43,643 nt of DNA. Origin: a virus. The position numbers and the translations under genes are program-made. Within the stretch, counting starts at the first letter, position 1, and the number at the start of each line of letters is the position of its first letter. Shown piece by piece: positions 7,267 through 13,427 of the stretch. Below the pieces are notes generated by a model that saw only the letters and a list, made by a program, of their open reading frames with translations, made no database searches and had not been told where the DNA came from. Where the stretch lies: IMG/VR virus record IMGVR_UViG_3300048999_000344, positions 1-43,643 of that record, one strand, 5' to 3'.

Positions 7267-7794
7267 TTAGAGAAGGTCGACGCCGTCGTCTTCGGCGGCG
7301 GGCTGCGCGTTGCTGGAATCCTGCTCAGCGGGTTCCGCGGGCGTTTCGGGCGTGATGTGCTCGGCATCAGCATCGATCCCGGGAATTTGGGTTTGACGCG
7401 GATCGACCGGCAGCGCGTCGGCAGCGCCAGCGCTGTCGCTCGTATCAGTCGGCACCGTTGTTTCGGCTGCACGCTTACGACCGCCCTTGCCCTTTGGCGA
7501 AGGAGCGGGCAGCGCTGGCGTCGACGACGCGGTTCCATTTGCGGCACTGGCGGCGCGCGCCTGGTCGAGCACAGACAACGTGCTGGGCTCATAAATCTCA
7601 ACTGCGGCCGCAAAGTCGCGGTCCAACTCGTCGGGCGTGGCGAGGATGGAAAGCGGATAGAGCGTTTTTTCGCCTTTGGCGTCGTCATTGGCACGCGGAG
7701 TTACATTCACGCGCAATTGATCGCCTTCGGCAGTGATCAAAAGCGTGAGTGTTGTCTTTTGCGCCAGCGGATAAAGTGATGCGAACAGGGACAT
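7267..7794 (-). CDS. PRTRC system protein E
   Basis: 175 residues. The start at 7794 has GAGG five bases upstream; a GTG two codons earlier is less likely. The conserved N-terminal 85 residues read MSLFASLYPLAQKTTLTLLI, followed by LRVNVTPRAND and LYPLSILATPDELD, a beta-rich domain typical of PRTRC-E. The remaining half is low-complexity, rich in Ala, Pro and acidic residues, and probably disordered. First gene of the cassette; role unknown. No ParB-like gene precedes it, unlike plasmid PRTRC loci. Confidence 0.88.
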   Translation of the reverse strand: MSLFASLYPLAQKTTLTLLITAEGDQLRVNVTPRANDDAKGEKTLYPLSILATPDELDRDFAAAVEIYEPSTLSVLDQARAASAANGTASSTPALPAPSPKGKGGRKRAAETTVPTDTSDSAGAADALPVDPRQTQIPGIDADAEHITPETPAEPAEQDSSNAQPAAEDDGVDLL

Positions 7795-7821
7795 GGTCAC
7801 CTCGTGTTGTGCTGCGTTGAA

Positions 7822-8112
7822 TCAGGCCGCAAGGCCGTCATAATTTCGATCGGCGAAATCGGGATCGCCGGGGTATCGATCAGATCCATCGGCGCGATGC
7901 CAGCAAAACAAACTGCCGCGGCGATGCATGAAGTGATAGCCTGCGCACGTGCAGCCCATGGCGCGCGTGTTGCGCTTGGTCATCCAAGCGTCGATGCGAA
8001 AACTGGAAGAACCGCAGTCACTGCATCGCGGTGGCCGGGTATATTCCTCGGGCTTCAGCCGCAGCACCTTTCGCTTTTCGCACTTGCGGCATCGACAGTG
8101 ATAACGCGACAC
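7822..8112 (-). CDS. Cysteine-rich zinc-binding-like phage protein
   Basis: 96 residues from a GTG start with GAGGA upstream. Cysteine pairs appear in HCRCRKCEKRK, CSDCGSSS, CTCAGYHFMH and LFCWHR, suggesting two small zinc-ribbon-like modules. The N-terminus is strongly basic. Likely nucleic-acid or protein binding; the exact family is not recognised. It precedes PRTRC-E by 27 bp in the leftward operon. Confidence 0.7.
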   Translation of the reverse strand: MSRYHCRCRKCEKRKVLRLKPEEYTRPPRCSDCGSSSFRIDAWMTKRNTRAMGCTCAGYHFMHRRGSLFCWHRADGSDRYPGDPDFADRNYDGLAA

Positions 8113-8223
8113 AGCAAAGTCCTCAGTAGTTAGCGCGATGTGCGGCGCGCACGTTGTTTGTTGCCGTCTCTCCGAGCTGTCACGCCTAGATCCGCCGCGG
8201 CGTTCCGTACACAGGTGTTTCCT

Positions 8224-8379
8224 TCAGTGCGAAACGGGCCACTTGATATTTCGATGCGCCTCTTTGACGCGCTTCAACTCTTCCCGCTCGTTGATCGCAC
8301 CGCCGCGAACCAGCCAGCACGCCGCAAAGCAAAACAGAAACAGTAAAGCTATAAGGACTGCTATCAGGTTTGCATGCAT
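8224..8379 (-). CDS. Small single-TM protein
   Basis: 51 residues: an N-terminal hydrophobic segment (NLIAVLIALLFLFCFAACWL), then a positively charged turn and a charged helix INEREELKRVKEAHRN. It has an AAAGG ribosome site. The topology suggests a membrane anchor with a cytoplasmic tail. A lipobox-like Cys is absent from the best position. Unknown function; third of three small membrane genes directly behind the leftward promoter. Confidence 0.55.
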   Translation of the reverse strand: MHANLIAVLIALLFLFCFAACWLVRGGAINEREELKRVKEAHRNIKWPVSH

Positions 8380-8407
8380 GGTGAGCCTTTACGGGAGGTT
8401 GATCAGT

Positions 8408-8530
8408 TCAGATGCAATGCATCACAGCGCAACGTTCGGCGCGGGCAGCGCGGTAGTCGATTTCCGCTCCCAGCACGAGATACGCGGCCGCGACGATGAG
8501 CGTTACGCCCCAGATTTGCCAGAGTTTCAT
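8408..8530 (-). CDS. Tiny single-TM protein
   Basis: 40 residues with a hydrophobic helix IWGVTLIVAAAYLVLGAEI near the N-terminus and a short Cys-containing tail (ERCAVMHCI). The ATG overlaps the stop of the preceding gene (ATGA), which supports translation. Unknown function. Confidence 0.5.
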   Translation of the reverse strand: MKLWQIWGVTLIVAAAYLVLGAEIDYRAARAERCAVMHCI

Positions 8531-8673
8531 CCGATCAACCCCGCTTTGAAGCAAACCAGCAAGTACCAGAAGCAGCCGACGCTAGCGCCGAGCAGGGCAA
8601 CGTACAGCGGAAGCTTTGCGTGTACGCGGTCGCATGCTTGGAGCAGGGCGTTGTCGCACGGAGCGCGGTTCAT
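8527..8673 (-). CDS. First gene of the leftward operon, small TM protein
   Basis: 48 residues starting MNRAPCDNALLQACDRVH, followed by a hydrophobic helix LPLYVALLGASVGCFWYLLV. It has a strong ribosome site (AAGGGGA) six bases before the ATG at 8673. It is the promoter-proximal gene, about 45 bp downstream of the expected transcription start. Four cysteines are present in this short chain. Unknown function. Confidence 0.6.
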   Translation of the reverse strand: MNRAPCDNALLQACDRVHAKLPLYVALLGASVGCFWYLLVCFKAGLIG

Positions 8674-8725
8674 CATTCATCCCCTTGATTCGAATCTCGC
8701 CGTGTTCGGTGAGTGCCTGAGATGT

Positions 8726-8754
8726 ATTAAACACTATGTTTATCGTGACGTCAA
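8726..8754 (-). promoter_or_regulatory. Leftward early promoter (PL-like)
   Basis: On the minus strand TTGACG (8749-8754) and TTTAAT (8726-8731) are separated by exactly 17 bp. It directs transcription leftward into the small membrane genes, the PRTRC cassette and the integrase. Two operator palindromes overlap the -35 and -10 elements. Confidence 0.8.
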
Positions 8755-8765
8755 ACATTTTGTTT
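8729..8765. promoter_or_regulatory. Two left operators (AAACANNNTGTTT)
   Basis: AAACACTATGTTT at 8729-8741 covers the -10 element and AAACATTTTGTTT at 8753-8765 abuts the -35. Both have perfect 5-bp arms and their centres are 24 bp apart. The same palindrome occurs at the repressor/Cro intergenic region, so these are the likely binding sites of the phage repressor. Confidence 0.75.
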
Positions 8766-8804
8766 ATAAATCGGCGGTGCGGGGGAATGGCATGTTTAAG
8801 GACG

Positions 8805-8829
8805 CAAAAAAGCCCGCACGAAGCGGGCT
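8805..8829 (-). terminator. Terminator of the lipoprotein gene
   Basis: On the minus strand AGCCCGC, loop TTCGT, GCGGGCT, then six T. It lies 26 bp beyond the lipoprotein stop and just upstream of the left promoter, insulating the two units. Confidence 0.85.
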
Positions 8830-8854
8830 GATCAGGCAAACCGTTGTAAAGGGG

Positions 8855-9628
8855 TCACTTCAAACCATCGAGCCCAGCTTTGAAGTTGACTGCCATGCGG
8901 GTGGCGGCCGAGTCTGTCCACGCGCCAATTACCGTTGCGTCAGGTGTGCGGCAGTCGGCGCCCATGTGAGCGATCAGGTACGGATCTGTCGTAACGCCAT
9001 TTGCGTCCGTCACGATTCCACGGTCTACGGTGCCGACTACATATGCGAACGCTGTCGCAGTGGCGTTGTTTTCAGCCTGGATCAGCCCGTCCGAAGCGGT
9101 GTGCCCGGGAGGTAGATCACATGTCGGGATTGGCGTCAGTATGAAAGTCTGCTTCGCCGCAAGGTCCATCTGGAAGATGAACGTGGTGAGGTCGGACTGA
9201 AATTGATCGAGCGCGGCTACTTGCGCCGGGTCGTCGCGGCTCGTCATCATGTCGTCGAGCTGGAAGTTCACGACCGCATATCCTGTCGGCTGGACGGTCA
9301 GCTGATCGTTCGTCGGCCGGACGCCACCGTTCACGCTCATGACCAAGTCGTGCAGGGCGGTCGCGGACATGGTGACTGGCGTTACTGAGGCGGTCACGCC
9401 CTGCGCGGCGAGCGCTTGCGTCAACGCCGTAACTGTTTCGGCTGCGCCTGCGTCCGACGCCGCGCCGACCACTGCGGCTTTCGAAGTCGCACCGCCGTTT
9501 GCCTGGGGCATGGGCGCACCGTAGTACTGGATCGACATTACCGGCGCCGCTTTTGCGGGACCGTCGCCACCGCCGCCGCACGCAGCCAGCGACAGAGCCG
9601 CGAACAGCGGAAGGATTGTTCTATTCAT
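8855..9628 (-). CDS. Lipoprotein, possible degenerate GDSL-type hydrolase
   Basis: 257 residues from the ATG at 9628; an ATG at 9667 gives an N-terminus less like a signal peptide. MNRTILPLFAALSLAACGGG is a lipoprotein signal with lipobox LAAC, so it should be lipid-anchored after export. The mature part, with SIQYYGAP near its start and later VVNFQLDD, recalls SGNH/GDSL hydrolase blocks. The Ser of the expected GDS is not visible, so activity is doubtful. It forms its own transcription unit with a terminator, outside the operator-controlled operon, and may be a lysogenic-conversion gene changing the cell surface. Confidence 0.7.
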   Translation of the reverse strand: MNRTILPLFAALSLAACGGGGDGPAKAAPVMSIQYYGAPMPQANGGATSKAAVVGAASDAGAAETVTALTQALAAQGVTASVTPVTMSATALHDLVMSVNGGVRPTNDQLTVQPTGYAVVNFQLDDMMTSRDDPAQVAALDQFQSDLTTFIFQMDLAAKQTFILTPIPTCDLPPGHTASDGLIQAENNATATAFAYVVGTVDRGIVTDANGVTTDPYLIAHMGADCRTPDATVIGAWTDSAATRMAVNFKAGLDGLK

Positions 9629-9726
9629 TCTGATGGTCCCCGAAAGGTTTTGTAATTGAGCTTTCAAGTTAACATCAGAAGATTACGGGCGCAACGTTCG
9701 AATGCAGTCTCGATGTCACATCCAAA

Positions 9727-9752
9727 GAAAAAGCCCCGCTTGGGGCGGGGCT
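9727..9752 (-). terminator. Terminator of the DUF6414-like unit
   Basis: On the minus strand the stem AGCCCCGC (complement at 9745-9752) pairs with GCGGGGCT (9732-9739) and is followed by TTTTTCTTT. It lies about 35 bp after the stop at 9786. Confidence 0.85.
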
Positions 9753-9785
9753 CCTGGAGCTGTCGCTTCCCTCAGTTTCGTCCGG

Positions 9786-10655
9786 TCAGTCGCGTGACGA
9801 AACGGCACGAAATATTAGTACTGGAGTGACTCCATATGCCGATGGGGACCGACCCATCAGCTCTCGAATGGCGCCGAGCAGCGTTGAAGCCGCTGACATT
9901 AGCTGGCTGTTGACGACCTCCCCGGTATCATCATCATCTTCCGCGTCCGGGGTTGCATCTAGGACTGCGAGCACGTGCCAAACACCTCGAATCGTACTTC
10001 CGTGAGTCAGCGCAAGGGACGCGGCACTAACGATCAGATGTTGGTCCTGTAAACAAGCCCACACATTATTGCCGGCGCGGTCGACCATCGTGAGTTGCGG
10101 CGCGGGCGGCATTACCTTAAGGATCTCGCCGATGCCTTTCATCATGGCCTTGGCTGAGGTCAATTGGGTTTTGTTCTGGTGCGTAACCTTTGCGTCGGCT
10201 GCCATGTAAGACGTGCCAGGCGTCCAGACATCCTGAAGGAGCTTAATATCGAGCAGCTGGGGAGTACCCGTAACGAGTACTAGTGAGCCAATTTTTGCGG
10301 CACTTAGGTCGCGCTCGATGAAATCAAGTTCATCCAGCCGATCGAGAACATTCAGAGGCAACGACCAAGAGGAGTCAAAGCTGCGCTCGTACGATAAATT
10401 GGCGCTCTGCTGAGAGCCAATCTTGCCACTGACCCCGCCTTTTATATCGGCTTTGGCTATTAGCGCGTTAGCTTTCGCCGAGGCGTCGACCCCGCCACCT
10501 ACTTCGCTAGTTGCCGTCTCGCCAGTCTGGGAGGTATGTTTGTGCCCTATGGGCACGCCATCGTCTACGACTTGCGCAAGCCAGGACCTTAATCGTTCTG
10601 TGTCTGCGTATAAAAAGTCATAGATGGAATCGATGCTTTGTGACTCGCGCGCCAT
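9786..10655 (-). CDS. DUF6414-like protein
   Basis: 289 residues. The N-terminal SIDSIYDFLYADTERLRSWL matches the YDFLYxDxxR block that I associate with DUF6414 proteins. A Gly/Ala/Lys-rich stretch follows at about 50-90, then a beta-rich domain containing IGSLVLVTGTPQLLDI and NVWACLQDQHLIVS. No transmembrane segment or nuclease motif is seen. The ATG at 10655 lies within the end of the preceding small gene (38-bp overlap). As an independently terminated unit beside the repressor, it could be an exclusion or defence gene expressed in the lysogen; that is inference from position. Confidence 0.65.
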   Translation of the reverse strand: MARESQSIDSIYDFLYADTERLRSWLAQVVDDGVPIGHKHTSQTGETATSEVGGGVDASAKANALIAKADIKGGVSGKIGSQQSANLSYERSFDSSWSLPLNVLDRLDELDFIERDLSAAKIGSLVLVTGTPQLLDIKLLQDVWTPGTSYMAADAKVTHQNKTQLTSAKAMMKGIGEILKVMPPAPQLTMVDRAGNNVWACLQDQHLIVSAASLALTHGSTIRGVWHVLAVLDATPDAEDDDDTGEVVNSQLMSAASTLLGAIRELMGRSPSAYGVTPVLIFRAVSSRD

Positions 10656-10821
10656 CCTTCATTTCCCTTTCAATTTTTGTTCGTTTTTCTTCGAGGGATT
10701 TTTGCGACTGCACGATGGATTGTCCAAGCTCGCGGAACGCGTCGCGCACGCGCTCAGCGGAGCTTTCGCCCGCAAGAAGCGCTTCAACGAAGGTTTCGGA
10801 TTGCTTTTTCATGGAATTCAT
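10618..10821 (-). CDS. Small helical partner of the DUF6414-like gene
   Basis: Up to 67 residues, charged and almost entirely helical (VRDAFRELGQSIVQSQKSLE, then KRTKIEREMKDG), probably a coiled coil. Either the ATG at 10821 or the one at 10812 may be used. The sequence TACAAT overlaps the first ATG and resembles a -10 element, which would favour 10812 and a nearly leaderless message. It overlaps the next gene by 38 bp, so the two are co-transcribed. Confidence 0.55.
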   Translation of the reverse strand: MNSMKKQSETFVEALLAGESSAERVRDAFRELGQSIVQSQKSLEEKRTKIEREMKDGARVTKHRFHL

Positions 10822-10960
10822 TGTAGCAGGTCACAAAATCCAGGTATCGAACCCTAAATAATTTTCGACGCACGTGGGGGTATCGCTCGTAACTAGCGTG
10901 CACTCCCTATTCGGTCCGGGCCGGCTATCAAACCCTGCTTTAAAGCTGATCGACGAGCGC

Positions 10961-11143
10961 TTAGAGCCCGCGCGGAACGCCGCTAGAACCTTTGTTAAGC
11001 AGATCCACAATGCAGAAAAACGTTACAAGGATGGTGATCGCGGAAAACACCTTGGGCGTTGCCGTCTTATCCTTGTCGCAGATGACGACAATCATGCGCG
11101 TGATGATGTAAAGGCCAACCATCAACCCAATATCTGGAATCAT
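10961..11143 (-). CDS. Small membrane protein downstream of the repressor
   Basis: 60 residues. Hydrophobic segments IGLMVGLYIITRMIVVI and FSAITILVTFFCIVDLL are separated by a charged loop DKDKTATPK. The ribosome site GGGGAAAGG precedes the ATG. It begins 25 bp after the repressor stop with no terminator between, so it is probably co-expressed with the repressor in the lysogen, a typical position for a superinfection-exclusion protein. Family not recognised. Confidence 0.6.
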   Translation of the reverse strand: MIPDIGLMVGLYIITRMIVVICDKDKTATPKVFSAITILVTFFCIVDLLNKGSSGVPRGL

Positions 11144-11167
11144 TGCCTTTCCCCGTTATATTTATTT

Positions 11168-12163
11168 TCAGACGGGTCGCCACATGGCGCGTTTTGCGAT
11201 CCCGGCTACAAAGTGCATCTTCTCTATTTCGGCATCCGTGAATGCAATCGACGGGTGCGCATCGTTCGTCGAAATGAGGTGAGTGCGACCGTCTCGCCGA
11301 TACAAGAACTCTTTGACCATGACGCGGCCGTCGGTCGACTTGACCAACACTTCGTCGCCTGGCTCCGGCTCGTGATTCGGTTCGATAACAACGAACTCGC
11401 CCGCCTTGATGCGCGGACGCATAGAGTCGCCTTCGCACTTGAGGGCGTATGCGTCGGGGTCGTTCGTGGGAAAGGTGACGAACCCTTCACCGTGGCCAAC
11501 TGGATACTCCAGGTCGGCCCAAAATCCGTTGTCACCTAGCTGTGCCATGCCAACCACTGGGATAGCCTTCCAATTTGTGATTGGGACAGGCTTCCACTCG
11601 TCTGCATATCGAATTGCAACACCTGGCTCCCCCTTGCCTTTGGCGATCCATACAGAGTTGACGCCATATTTATTTTGAATGGCGACAGCCTGAGCCACTG
11701 TGATGTGCGGACCCTCGCCGCGTAACCACTGGGCTGCAGTCTCAACCCCTACATCTGCTACGGAGGCCACCTCGGCGGCCGTGAGTCCCTTTAGACCAAG
11801 GGCTGCTTGAATTCGCTGGGCTGACGTTTTCATCGTCTCGCCGCCCAGGGAAGAAATACTACTCCCGATTTCGTCAGGTGATTCCAAGCTTTTGGACAGT
11901 TTTTGTCCGCTGTTCGAAAGATCGGAATCGGGAGAACCGTGATTGCCCTCCGCCGTCATCGGCGGTTGGCCGGACATCAGCCAGAGAGCGCTGCACCCTA
12001 GTTTTTCTTGGGCCGCAAGCATCCCCGCCTTCGACATCCCGCGCCGCTCCCAGTTGTTAATGACCTGGGGAGACTCGTTCAGGAAGCGTGCGATTTCAGT
12101 CTGCGTAGTCAGCCCGTGCAACAGGCGCGCTGCTTCATACAGCCGTTTCATGGTGTCGTGCAT
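11168..12163 (-). CDS. CI-like S24-peptidase repressor with two HTH domains
   Basis: 331 residues from the ATG at 12163 (12151 is also possible). A longer frame to 12265 would run through the operators and is rejected. An N-terminal helix-turn-helix lies at about 5-70 (TQTEIARFLNESPQVINNWE). A second lies at about 111-180 (LTAAEVASVADVGVETAAQW). The C-terminal S24 autoprotease has Ser247 in EGDSM and Lys284 in VMVKEF, with a presumed cleavage region near VGMAQLG. Expected to hold lysogeny and to self-cleave with RecA during SOS. Two complete DNA-binding units in one chain is unusual. Confidence 0.9.
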   Translation of the reverse strand: MHDTMKRLYEAARLLHGLTTQTEIARFLNESPQVINNWERRGMSKAGMLAAQEKLGCSALWLMSGQPPMTAEGNHGSPDSDLSNSGQKLSKSLESPDEIGSSISSLGGETMKTSAQRIQAALGLKGLTAAEVASVADVGVETAAQWLRGEGPHITVAQAVAIQNKYGVNSVWIAKGKGEPGVAIRYADEWKPVPITNWKAIPVVGMAQLGDNGFWADLEYPVGHGEGFVTFPTNDPDAYALKCEGDSMRPRIKAGEFVVIEPNHEPEPGDEVLVKSTDGRVMVKEFLYRRDGRTHLISTNDAHPSIAFTDAEIEKMHFVAGIAKRAMWRPV

Positions 12164-12184
12164 GTCCGGGATGTTCTCGCAATT

Positions 12185-12236
12185 AAACACTTTGTTGTTC
12201 AACGTAGTGTTTGCGTTTTCATTAAACATGGTGTTT
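12185..12236. promoter_or_regulatory. Right operator cluster between repressor and Cro
   Basis: Three versions of the AAACANNNTGTTT palindrome: 12185-12197 (one mismatch at the last base), 12200-12212 (two mismatches) and 12224-12236 (perfect arms). Centre spacings are 15 and 24 bp. The third overlaps the rightward -10 element; the first lies close to the repressor start. A clear repressor promoter on the minus strand could not be assigned. Confidence 0.7.
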
Positions 12237-12239
12237 AAT
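12211..12239 (+). promoter_or_regulatory. Rightward early promoter (PR-like)
   Basis: TTGCGT at 12211-12216 and TTTAAT at 12234-12239 are spaced 17 bp apart. The -10 element is the same hexamer as in the leftward promoter. It ends only six bases before the Cro-like ATG, so transcription would start at or next to the A of the ATG. Confidence 0.65.
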
Positions 12240-12245
12240 GTGTCC

Positions 12246-12455
12246 ATGGAAATCAAACTCGCCACCGCCGAAGAAGATCGCCGCTTAATCGAACGCCTCG
12301 GTGGCGCGTCGAAGGTGGCCGAGATGCTGGGTTACGCCAAAGAGAAAGGCGGGGTTCAGCGCGTTCACAACTGGAAAGAGCGCGGCATCCCGCCGGCGGT
12401 GAAGCTGACTCGTCCCGACCTTTTCCTTCGGTCGTTGTCGGAAGAGGCTGCTTGA
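12246..12455 (+). CDS. Cro-like DNA-binding protein
   Basis: 69 residues, basic, with a helix-turn-helix in RLIERLGGASKVAEMLGYAK, followed by GGVQRVHNWKERGIPPAVKL. The NWKERG block is typical of phage Cro/YdaS-type regulators. It diverges from the repressor across the operator cluster, as expected for the lytic-switch partner. The start at 12246 follows the operators. There is little room for a leader or ribosome site, suggesting leaderless translation. Confidence 0.85.
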   Translation: MEIKLATAEEDRRLIERLGGASKVAEMLGYAKEKGGVQRVHNWKERGIPPAVKLTRPDLFLRSLSEEAA

Positions 12456-12457
12456 TC

Positions 12458-12619
12458 GTGCTCACGTCCACTGAACTTAAAGAGATTCGCGCCGTGCTAT
12501 GCGAAATGGCGGCGCGAGGCTGCATCGGCGCGCAAATGGATCGAGCCAAGAGGGAGCTGATCGACCAGTTTCTTGCGTTGAAAGCGGCGACAGCGAAGCC
12601 AGCAGCAAAAGCGAAGTGA
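12458..12619 (+). CDS. Small phage protein after cro
   Basis: 53 residues from GTG at 12458; an in-frame TTG at 12452 overlaps the cro stop and is closer to GAAGAGG. Helical: ELKEIRAVLCEMAARGC, then MDRAKRELIDQFLALKAA, and an Ala/Lys-rich tail. Function unknown. Coupled to the Cro-like gene in the rightward early operon. Confidence 0.6.
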   Translation: MLTSTELKEIRAVLCEMAARGCIGAQMDRAKRELIDQFLALKAATAKPAAKAK

Positions 12620-12791
12620 TCGACGAAGGTCCTTCGGCCGGGTTCACCCGATCTTCTGAAGGACTACTAAGCCGCCGCCCCTGCGGACCGAGGTTTCCGT
12701 TTTTCATTTTTGTTTTACCCCGTGTTGTTTTTGTTGTTGACCGAAATATATCCGTGTCAGCCCTTAGACAAAACGTTCGATTGGAGCCGTA
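12620..12791 (+). other. Non-coding gap before the CII-like gene
   Basis: 172 bp without a convincing gene. GTCCTTC (12629-12635) and GAAGGAC (12658-12664) can pair, enclosing a smaller CGGGT/ACCCG hairpin. No T run follows directly, but T-rich DNA (TTTCCGTTTTTC) begins about 30 bp later. The place corresponds to nut/tR1-type control regions in lambda. No function can be assigned from sequence. Confidence 0.4.
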
Positions 12792-13232
12792 GTGAACATT
12801 ACCGATGCAGCGTATGCAGTAGTCCACGATTACCCGGGCGGTTCCGAGTCCCTTGCGCCACGAGTAGGGATGTCGTCGGCGATGTTGCGGAACAAGGTCA
12901 ACCCGAACAACACGACTCATCACCTGACGCTTGCCGAAGCGCTGCGTATGTCCCAAATCACCGGTGATGTCCGCATCGCCGAGGCGATTGCCAACGAGCT
13001 CGGTTACACGATGGTTAAGACGCCTCGCGTCGAGGACTGCTGCGACGCCGCCATCGTCGAATTAATGGGCGAGGCGTGGAGCACGCACGGCGATGTTGGC
13101 AAAGAGATCTGCAAGACGCTCGAGGACGGCCGCGTTGAATTGAAAGAGGTTGATCGCGTCGAGTCCCGAATTTTCAAGCACGCCCAAGTGCTTTTCAACA
13201 TCGCTGCGCGCTTGCGTGGCATGGCGGAGTGA
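12792..13232 (+). CDS. Phage regulatory protein, CII (CP76) family-like
   Basis: 146 residues from GTG with TTGGAG upstream. The N-terminal part MNITDAAYAVVHDYPGG, SLAPRVGMSSAMLRNKVNP and LTLAEALRMSQITGD form an HTH-containing domain characteristic of the phage CII regulator family (PF06892-like). The C-terminal helices (VELKEVDRVESRIFKHAQVL) probably oligomerise. Expected to influence the lysis/lysogeny decision or early transcription. Position after cro agrees. Confidence 0.85.
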   Translation: MNITDAAYAVVHDYPGGSESLAPRVGMSSAMLRNKVNPNNTTHHLTLAEALRMSQITGDVRIAEAIANELGYTMVKTPRVEDCCDAAIVELMGEAWSTHGDVGKEICKTLEDGRVELKEVDRVESRIFKHAQVLFNIAARLRGMAE

Positions 13233-13234
13233 TT

Positions 13235-13420
13235 ATGCCAGCCGCCATTCCTGTCATCGATCGCCAGGCGCTCGATCTTCTATGCCGCGGGCGTTTCTTC
13301 CTCGGCCCAATTGCTCGCGCGGTTATCAGAGAGGTTATGCGCGCCGACCCTGAACCTGTCGTGTGCGGATCGTGTGGCGCGCGAAAGTCTCCCGACGGCA
13401 CGCTGCCGTGCGGTCACTGA
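13235..13420 (+). CDS. Small protein with a zinc-knuckle-like tail
   Basis: 61 residues from the ATG at 13235 (GGAG five bases upstream); a GTG at 13229 overlapping the previous stop is an alternative. The body is helical (RQALDLLCRGRFFLGPIARA) and the end reads VVCGSCGARKSPDGTLPCGH, with Cys/Cys/Cys/His spacing that could bind zinc. Function unknown. Confidence 0.65.
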   Translation: MPAAIPVIDRQALDLLCRGRFFLGPIARAVIREVMRADPEPVVCGSCGARKSPDGTLPCGH

Positions 13421-13427
13421 GGAAACA

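Noticed and set aside
785-8673. Lambda Red or RecET-type recombination genes in the leftward operon
   Set aside because: No exonuclease or annealing-protein motifs were found; the space is taken by the PRTRC cassette and small genes.
8138-9115. Long plus-strand open frame of 325 codons
   Set aside because: It runs antisense through three small minus-strand genes, the leftward promoter and operators, a terminator and part of the lipoprotein. The translation has no domain and no ribosome site, so it is a high-GC shadow.
12150-12240. Repressor maintenance promoter on the minus strand
   Set aside because: TTTAAT hexamers are present, but none has an acceptable -35 element at 16-18 bp, so no site is claimed.
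12164-12265. Upstream extension of the repressor frame
   Set aside because: It would translate the operator cluster and overlap the Cro promoter; the extension has no conserved sequence.
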